Source: Mercenaria mercenaria
Lineage: Eukaryota > Mollusca > Bivalvia > Venerida > Veneridae
Length of the DNA stretch: 64,000 nucleotides
Direction of reading: 5' to 3'
Assembly (NCBI RefSeq): GCF_021730395.1
Contig: NC_069378.1
Span: 39,755,001-39,819,000, forward strand
The notes beneath the pieces are model-generated. The model ran no database searches. It worked only from the letters and a program-made list of their open reading frames with translations, and had not been told where the DNA came from. Made by a program: the position numbers and the translations under genes. The number at the start of each line of letters is the position of its first letter. The first letter of the stretch is position 1. Shown here in pieces: positions 57,440 through 64,000 of this stretch.

Positions 57440-57696
57440 TCTTTTCCGTCGTGCAGGCAAAATGTCTCACAGAAAATTTCCCGCTCCTCGACATGACTCC
57501 AAAGGGTTTCTACCCTAGAAAAGATCGACAGGACAACGTGGTAAATGCAAGGCCTTCCCTAAAGACAACAAAGCAAACCTGGTCCATCTGGTCCTGGTAC
57601 AAGGCTGGAATGACGTAGGCCCTATATTCTGAGAGAGGTTGACAGACCTGGATCAAAGTCCAACAAGAAGGAAGTTGTTGAAGCAGTGACCATTCC
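57440..57696 (+). pseudogene. RPL3: ribosomal protein L3 processed pseudogene, 5' part
   Basis: CTTTTCCGTCGTGCAGGCAA precedes an ATG at 57462. The leader is a typical 5' TOP tract of ribosomal protein mRNAs. The reading then gives MSHRKFPAPRHDSKGFLP (RPL3: MSHRKFSAPRHGSLGFLP), GKCKAFPKDNKANLVHLV, YKAGMT in a neighbouring frame, and [20 protein letters not shown] in a third. An in-frame stop and several frame changes make it non-functional. It is intronless over about 78 codons and stops abruptly, so it is most likely a retrocopy whose 3' part has been lost. The live L3 gene is not in this window. Confidence 0.85.
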
Positions 57697-57866
57697 CCCG
57701 CATTGAGTGTCCACGCGCGCATTGAATGTACACTATTAAACCTATTTTGAACAAAGAAGTATAAAATTTATTTTTATAGATCTCTAGCTCTTTGTTTTAA
57801 AAAACCCTAACCTTTAGTCAGTATTTATTGTACACTCAATACGTGTACGTACATCCACATTTGTTT
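57697..57866. other. AT-rich spacer
   Basis: Nothing supported. Confidence 0.5.
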
Positions 57867-58106
57867 GAAGTGGCTATTCTTACGGTCCCGTAGCAATATC
57901 CTCGCAACCAAGTTTCAAGTTTCAAGTTTTCAAGTTTTATTTCAAATCTTGGCCCTTTAAGGGCATCAGCATTACAGATAAATGCATATACATGTCAAAT
58001 TAACAGCCAAAACTGTTCAGCAAACAAATATCACGAACCATCTAAACATTAGTAACATTTACTAACAACAGGAATGTGATCAACATAAACTCAAAGTAGC
58101 ATGCAT

Positions 58107-58210
58107 GAGCCCTGTCACAAGAAAACCGACCCAACGACCCCACAAACATGGCGAATCAAGACCAGCCCATGCATCCGCGCAGATCCAGTAGAGCCCAGAA
58201 AACACCCGCA
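58107..58210 (+). mobile_element. decayed relative of the palindromic MITE
   Basis: GAGCCCTGTCACAAGAAAAC and, further on, AAGACCAGCCCATGCATCCG correspond to the left arm of the element at 62059-62301 (GAGCCGTGCCATAAGAAAAC; CAGACCAGCCTGCG), with many changes. Confidence 0.5.
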
Positions 58211-58486
58211 CTCACTGCAGAAATTTAAAGACGTCTTAACTGACAGATTAAGCTCCACCAAAACCCCACAGATACACAGACCGGCCAAGACCCAACCAAC
58301 CTATTCTTACGGCTCTCCCGTAAGAATAGTGATATGCCCGCAGGCGGCTATTCCTACGGCAGTTTTATATTACAATACATTGTACTAAAGTCATTCAACT
58401 GTCATTGTGTTACAAATAAAATGTCAGGTCTGAATTGATGCAAACATGTCGGAAAAGTGAAGAAGTTCCCAAACAAAATTTTTTTC

Positions 58487-59695
58487 TAATAAACACTATA
58501 AAAACACCTTAAAAACACTATCAAAACCACTTTTTTGGTGTTTGCTAGTGTGTTCCATTAGTGATCCATTGAAACAATCAAGAAATGGTTGCAATGGATC
58601 GCTAACGGAACGTGTTCCATTAAATGGATCGCGATTTTGGAGCGAGTTATTAACTTTACAGAGCCATTCAGAAGGCTTTCTCCTCTTTTATCAGGAGACA
58701 TATGGTTTTAATCCATCCAATGTACCCTAACAGCAGATCTTCTAGTTACTATGGTTATGTTATGTAATCTCATCTAAGGTATATAGAGGGACGGTAATTA
58801 GTGCATTTTGTAGGTTGTAAGTGTATGGGTTGGACATGTGGATTTACTGAAGAGAAAATGGTGGTTGTTATTTCATTTAATTTCTATGATTTACAACTAA
58901 AGGTATTTTCTTAATACATGTAATTACAATTCAGTATGAATAAATGCATGTTTACATTGCGATTCTTTACAGATTTCATTGTATGTTAAAATTCAAAGAT
59001 TTATCAAATGCATAACACAATAGTTTTTGAAATGCTAATTCAAATGGCCTGTATATTACTTTCTTATATTGAAACTAGTTAATAAATATATGTTTCTCTT
59101 TGTCTAGCCATATTTCACAAAATTTAAGATGGAATTTCTGTAAGCTGCATGATTTATCAAATGATTTCTATAAAACTGCATCCAAATGATCATGGGAATG
59201 TTGAATGATTGCTATATACATTATCTAACAAATTAATGTTTGAATAATTTTAACAGAAAAACCTTTTCAACAGTTACTGCATATCTCTGCAAATCCAGGC
59301 TATACCCAGTCACATAAACGATTTGCCAAAACTGAATGCGTCAGGTTTTCAATTAAATACAGCCTGTAGTTAGGAATTTATCAGTTTGATGAAACGTATT
59401 CCATTGAGTGATTTATTAAGCGATCTATTATATATGCGTTCCATTAAGCGATCCATTATACGATCCATTATACGATCTATTATGCGTTCCATTATACGAT
59501 CTATTATGCGTTCCATTGAGCGATCTATTGTGCGCTCCAGTAGCATGTTGTTAAATGACACATTTATGTTAATTAGCGATCCATTAGCTCATTTGCATGT
59601 GAAATTGGAACACGGTTTTGATGGTGTTTATTGGATTAACAACTTGCTTGAGGATCATGGTTTTAGTGGTGTTTATTGACAGTGTTTATTGGGCC
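58487..59695. mobile_element. nested element with repeated subterminal motifs
   Basis: The ends carry inverted copies of AATAAACACT, AACACC and CAAAACC motifs. Just inside, GTTCCATTAGTGATCCATTG on the left faces TTAGCGATCCATTAGC on the right. A 12-bp array (GATCCATTATAC variants, about 10 copies) lies at 59398-59545. Clustered GCGATCCATTA motifs near both ends resemble transposase-binding repeats. The interior is AT-rich without a gene. Confidence 0.5.
59398..59545. repeat. 12-bp minisatellite
   Basis: Units of GATCCATTATAC, GATCTATTATGC and GTTCCATTATAC. Because 12 is a multiple of three, frames on both strands (RSIM- and MERI-type repeats) stay open by necessity. Confidence 0.85.
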
Positions 59696-59867
59696 TTTTT
59701 TTTTGTTTTGGTTGGGTGAAATTATATCAGTAGAATGAATTCTGTACGATGTGTAACACAAAACTGTCGTTGGAATAACCACCTGCGGGCTTTTCACTAT
59801 TATTATGGGAGAGCCGTAAGAATTAAAGTAAACCCTGGGAGAGAAAATACCAAGGACCCTACTGGAG

Positions 59868-59940
59868 CTCGAACCCCGGACCTCGAGATCTGTAGGCGGA
59901 CACTCAACAACGTCGCTAAAGGGTTAAACCAACAGCAAGG
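59868..59940 (-). mobile_element. tRNA-like segment, decayed
   Basis: On the minus strand, TGGTTTAACCCTTTAGCGACG and the B box GGGGTTCGAGCTCC lie at tRNA-like spacing. It directly precedes the LINE tail on the other strand and is probably a decayed SINE head. Confidence 0.4.
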
Positions 59941-60265
59941 GTGTTGGAAGTGACTTATAACCATCTAACTCCGACCAGAAACCTGAACTACCTAATTCCA
60001 CAGTCCCGTACTCAATACCTCATGAACTCCTTCTTCCCCCGTACAATCAGACTATGGAATGGCCTTCCTCAATATTTGCTGAGCGGCTGGCTACTGTACC
60101 ATCTGCAGTAACTTTCTTCACTTTGTTTTTAACTTAGCACCTGTAGTAATTTTAATTCTTTGCACCTAATGAGTTTTCTCATTTTTAACACTGCCCAGAC
60201 AAGCGCCTTCCAGTCATAATCGTTAATGATTGTTGGAAGAATCATGTAGATGTAGATGTAGATAA
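59941..60265 (+). mobile_element. LINE 3' tail
   Basis: The + frame encodes LNYLIPQSRTQYLMNSFFPR TIRLWNGLPQ, the conserved end of CR1/L2-type LINE reverse transcriptases. A 3' UTR and a short TGTAGA repeat (60245-60264) follow. Severely 5'-truncated. Confidence 0.7.
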
Positions 60266-60317
60266 ACCTACTATCACTACAGAATAGCCTTCGAGGAGCC
60301 GTAAGAATAGCCACTTC

Positions 60318-61199
60318 CATTATGGAAGTTCTGTAATACGTAATTACAGCCCCTTTTATATCAACGCCATTTGCTTCTTCAGTGTGTCTTCAGTTCCTTT
60401 TGTTACTAGTTTTACAATATGATTTATCGTCTTTATATTTTTTTGTCTTTTCATGTTGTGTTGAGAACCAAGAAAAACATGCAAAGCTGTTGTTGGTATG
60501 GTCGAGTCACAGATCTTTAAATAATTAAATGGTCTGGCGCAGAATTCATATACAGAATATTTACCAATTTTGTTTTTGTTTACACCAGTTGGTGTTGTAA
60601 GTGGAAACTATTAGATGGTGTGTTCAATTTTATAAATAACCGATTGCAATCGAATATTTCCAAGGTGTTCGACTTTATCATCTGTCCGGGTTTATCATCA
60701 GTACCAGTAAGTGCATTTTAGGGTAAAGCGGATAGCTAACTAATTTTTCCTGTGTTCCAATGCAAAGAAATGAAATTTAGTATTTTCTTTCTGTATATCG
60801 GACAGAAAACAGTCACCACAGATATACACACAATATTAGGTCAAATTTCACAGTTCTTGAGAACACGACTAGAGTCCAGGGGAGATACATGTTTCTGCAT
60901 AGCATCTCTGCCTCTGTAAGAGTTGTCTCTCTTCCTGTACATGATGTATTAGCCGAATGGATTTTATTACAGTATTTGATTCCCAGCATATTTATTTTTC
61001 AGAGTCAAAATAAACACTGCCATGACAGAAAAGAGACCGGGACGATTAACTTATTACTTGAATGTCTGGTAGACTTGGTGCCTGATGGGTATTTTATCTG
61101 CCTTGAAGGACTGGTAGACCTGGTGCCTGATGTTATATCTGCTGTAAGCTTCTTCTGTCATTGTACCCTAAAAGTGTATATATTGTTTATTAGTCCCCT
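60318..61199. other. no supported gene
   Basis: AT-rich. A 104-codon + frame at 60889-61203 contains a 43-bp direct duplication (CTGGTAGACTTGGTGCCTGA at 61066 and 61109) and has no known motif. Confidence 0.4.
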
Positions 61200-62415
61200 A
61201 TAGTTGAAAACCAGTTTTTGAGACTATAAGACGGTTTTTCTGTTCATCCATCCGTCCATACATCTGTCTGTCAGCAATTCCATGTCTAGTCTATAACTTT
61301 GTTATTCATCAAAGGGTTTATATATTACTTAGCACAAAATGTTTCCCATGGTAAGACAACTTGTCACACTCAAAACCTGGACCCCTAGCTCACAGGTCAA
61401 GGTCACACATGAAGGTCAAACTCATGATAAGATTATGTGTCGTGCATAACTTTCAGACCCCTAGCTTAAAGGCCACACTTGGCAGTTAAATGTTAACATG
61501 GCATGAACAGGTCGTTCCCCATAATCAGACAACATGTCATGTGAAAACCCAGAACCTTAGCTCAAAGGTCAAGGTCACACTTGGAGATCAAATGTCAATA
61601 GGGGTTTTTTCCTGTCAAGTTCATAACTTTGCCATGCAAATTATGATTAAATATTAGTTAGCACAAATATTACCCTGGATGAGACAACATGTCAAGCACA
61701 AAATCAGGACCCCTATCTTAAAGATCAGGGTCACACTTACAGGTCAAAGGTCAACAGGTCTTTTTTCCTGTCCTGTCAATAATCCATGAATGGATTTTTA
61801 TATTACTTGGTACAAATGTCAGATGTACCCAATAATAAGATGATATACCATGCACAACTTTCATACCCCTAACTTAAACTTAAAGGTAAATGTCACACTT
61901 TGCAGTCAGATGTTAACATGGCATGAACAGGGTCATTTTGGTGTCTGGTCCAGAATTCTGTCATCCTTCAAAGGATTACAATATTACTTAGCATAAATAT
62001 TCCAAATTATCAGATGATGTCATGTGCAAACCATAACTTTGTCTTGCAAAAATGATTTGAGCCGTGCCATAAGAAAACTAACATAGTGGGTTTGCGACCA
62101 GCATGGATCCAGACCAGCCTGCGGATCGGCGCAGTCTGGTCAGGATCCATGCTGTTCGCTTTCAAAGCCTAATGGAATTAGAGAAACTAATAGCGAACAG
62201 CATGGATCCTGACCAGACTGCGCCGATGCGCGGATGCGCAGGCTGGTCTGGATCCATGCTGGTCACAGACCCACTATGTTGGTTTTCTCATGGCGTGGCT
62301 CATTTAAATATTAACTGGTACAAATAATCTCCTGGATAAGATTGTGTCATGCACAAAACCAGGAACCCTAGCTCAAAGGTCAAGGTCACACTTGGATGTC
62401 AGAGGTCAAGAGGAC
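61200..62415 (+). repeat. ~165-bp tandem repeat block, left part
   Basis: The units share CTCAAAGGTCAAGGTCACAC, ATTACTTAGCACAAAT and a GACAACATGTCATG segment, at a spacing of about 160-175 bp. A CATCCGTCCATACATC run lies near 61247. The same repeat continues after the inserted element, from 63926 to the window edge. No coding content. Confidence 0.75.
62059..62301. mobile_element. 243-bp palindromic foldback MITE
   Basis: Almost the entire element is an inverted repeat with arms of about 100-115 bp. It starts GAGCCGTGCCATAAGAAAAC and ends GTTTTCTCATGGCGTGGCTC, with AGCATGGATCCTGACCAG-type arms around a loop of about 30 bases. ATTT flanks both sides (62055-62058 and 62302-62305) and may be a short target duplication. 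It is inserted in the tandem-repeat block. Confidence 0.85.
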
Positions 62416-63925
62416 TTTTTAGCTCTACTATTCGGAGAATAGGGGGGGGGCTATTCTACTCACCCCGGCGTCGGTGTGACCCTTCTTGGTTAAAGTTTTT
62501 TTGGCAACCTTTGTTTTTCTGTCATATCTTTGTTACTATTGCTTATATCTTACTCTAACTTCACATAAACATTGTCCAGTATACAAACAATGTATGTGTA
62601 GGGGCTGAGCCCATTATACCCAAGGTCAAGCTCACCAAGCTGTTATACTTAGGTTATTTTTAAGGTTAAAGTTTTCTGGCAACCTTTGTTTTTCTGTCAT
62701 ATCTTTGTTAATATTGCATGTGTCTTACTGTAATTTCATATAAACATTGTCCAGTATACATACAAAGTATATGTGGGGGCTGAGCCCATTATACCCAAGG
62801 TCAAGGTCACCAAGGTGTTATACATGGGTTATTGTTAAGGTTAAAGTTTTTCGACAACCTTTGTTTTTCTGTCATTTCTTTGTTACTATTGCTTATATCT
62901 TACTGTAACTTTATATAAACATTGTTCAGCATACAAACAAAGTATGTACAGGGGCTGTCCTATTTTATCGGAGGTCAAGGTCACCAAGGTGCTATACTTG
63001 GAATTATTTTCATGTTAATTTTTTTCAAAAGCTTCGTTTATAGACATATCTTTGGTACTTTAAAAGATAACGACTTGAAATTAAAATTATTTCTTAATAA
63101 TCATTATCTGCATATGTGGTTACAAACCCCATAACTCTAATTGTATTTTTGACAGAATAATGCCCTTTTGTACGTAAACCTTTTTTTTTGCAATCGTCGC
63201 TTTCTGGATATTACTTTAATGCAATATAACATAAAGACTTAAAACTTGAAATGTATCTTTATCATCATCATCTGCATGTGTGGTAACAAACCCCATAACT
63301 CTTGATTTGTACTTTTGACCAAATTATGCCCCTTTTATACTTAAATTTTATAACAAACTTCGTTTTCTGGATATTACTTTAATGCAATACAAGATAAAGA
63401 ATTGAAACTTGAAATGTATCTTTATCATCATCATCTGCATGTGTGGTAACAAACCCCATAACTCTTGATTTGTACTTTTGACCAAATTATGCCCCTTTTA
63501 TACTTAAATTTTATAACAAACTACGTTTTCTGGATATTACTTTAATGCAATACAAGATAAAGAATTGAAACTTGAAATGTATCTTTATCATCATCATCTG
63601 CATGTGTGGTAACAATCTCCATAACTCTGATTTGTATTTTTGACCAAATTATGCCCCTTTTATATTTAATTTTTTTTAACAAACTTTGTTTTCTGGACAT
63701 AACTTTGGTACTATATAAGATAATGACTTGTAACTCAAAATATATCATTACCATCATCATCTGCATGTGTTGTAACAATCCCAATAACTCTTAATTTGTG
63801 TTCTAGACAGAATTATGCCCCTTCATGTATCTTCCTTTTAAGTAGAGGTCTCTTATTTAGACATTCATTTTTACTGTCAAATCCCCGAATAGTGGAGTGT
63901 GCTCTCTTACTGACAGCTCTTGTTT
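62416..63925 (+). mobile_element. HINE-like element inserted in tandem repeat
   Basis: It starts TTTTTAGCTCTACTATTCGG and CTATTCTACTCACCCCGGCG, carries two blocks of internal repeats, and ends CCCGAATAGTGGAG, then a degraded hairpin GCTCTCTTACTGACAGC and TCTTGTTT. The first block is about 183 bp x3, with CCATTATACCCAAGGTCAAG. The second is about 125 bp x5, with TCATCATCATCTGCATGTGT. Same family layout as 54862-57185 but opposite strand and different internal repeats. It splits the surrounding repeat block cleanly. Confidence 0.65.
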
Positions 63926-64000
63926 CCCATCCGGTCTGTTACTCAACAATCCATAAATGGATTTTAGTATTGCTTGGACCAAATGTCCCCTATAGTAAGA
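63926..64000 (+). repeat. ~165-bp tandem repeat block, right part
   Basis: CAACAATCCATAAATGGATTTTAGTATTGCTTGG resumes the unit seen at 61780-61810, showing that the HINE-like element interrupted the array. The repeat runs off the window edge. Confidence 0.7.

Larger units (their letters stand above)
57867..60317. mobile_element. 2.45-kb composite TIR element
   Basis: The ends GAAGTGGCTATTCTTACGG and CCGTAAGAATAGCCACTTC are perfect 19-bp inverted repeats. The inner 12 bp recur as a palindrome CTATTCTTACGG / CCGTAAGAATAG at 58301-58329, so the left 460 bp may be a separate unit. Inside lie a nested element (58487-59695), a tRNA-like segment and a LINE tail. No target duplication is clear and no transposase was seen. 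The family is unknown. Confidence 0.6.

Noticed and set aside
57510-57722. 70-codon minus frame overlapping the RPL3 pseudogene
   Set aside because: It is a shadow of the L3-derived sequence on the + strand.
59370-59679. Frames with RSIIRSIM and MERIIDRI repeats
   Set aside because: By-products of the 12-bp minisatellite, present on both strands.
61200-64000. Regularly spaced repeats that could suggest a CRISPR-like array
   Set aside because: Whole units of 125-185 bp are similar, with no short repeat and unique spacer structure, in a clearly eukaryotic setting.

Overview
The window is AT-rich animal DNA (roughly two thirds A+T by eye), gene-poor and packed with nested repeats. The repeat content points to a bivalve mollusc: a V-SINE-like element ending in GAAAAATGGCGTTAAACCC plus (AAAC)n, a class-II-tRNA SINE, Penelope-like and LINE remnants, and several families of minisatellite-carrying elements of the kind common in clam and oyster genomes. 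No bacterial, organellar or CRISPR signal is present.

Host genes. Two intronless class A G-protein-coupled receptor genes lie on the + strand about 21 kb apart (17253-18431 and 38189-39364). They are near-identical paralogues except for the N-terminus and a short block covering the end of TM4 and the second extracellular loop. A third, broken copy of only the receptor 3' end sits 112 bp behind the first gene (18544-18722). A three-exon BTB/POZ-domain gene (49587-51664, 270 codons, all splice phases agreeing) is the best-supported spliced gene and has a TATA-like box upstream. Weaker candidates are a two-exon + strand 3' end (45155-47477), an acidic/basic disordered protein on the minus strand (45534-46285), a two-exon 68-codon model (52110-52955), a cysteine-rich minus-strand exon (30785-31144) and unidentified decayed coding stretches (1081-2320, 19787-20158, 53640-54660). 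A decayed, intronless 5' piece of the ribosomal protein L3 mRNA, including its pyrimidine-rich leader, lies at 57440-57696.

Mobile DNA, left to right: a 701-bp TA-flanked MITE containing two convergent tRNA-like segments (2708-3408); a LINE 3' end; a 68-bp satellite array split by a 2.96-kb element with 9-bp target duplications (4837-7799); a Penelope-like element with a GIY-YIG nuclease remnant and a hammerhead-like motif (8790-9935); two minus-strand LINE reverse-transcriptase fragments, one of them split by a 1.5-kb TTAA-flanked element (10923-12432); a + strand LINE (24230-25015); a second copy of the 9-bp-TSD element in inverse orientation (25136-28914) with a Helentron-like (HINE) element inside; tandem-repeat families and SINEs at 29-34 kb; the second TTAA element (35121-36588); minisatellites, three SINE copies and another minisatellite-carrying element at 39.6-44.7 kb; a 2.3-kb HINE-like element (54862-57185); a nest of TIR elements with a LINE tail (57867-60317); and a long tandem-repeat block to the right edge, itself interrupted by a palindromic MITE and a further HINE-like element.

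How it fits together: the locus looks like a receptor gene cluster kept similar by recent duplication or gene conversion and bulked out by layered transposon insertions. The TTAA element is notable because both copies carry the same cluster of perfect CRE (TGACGTCA) and RFX X-box (GTTACCATGGAAAC) motifs. All assignments come from reading the sequence; no database search was possible.
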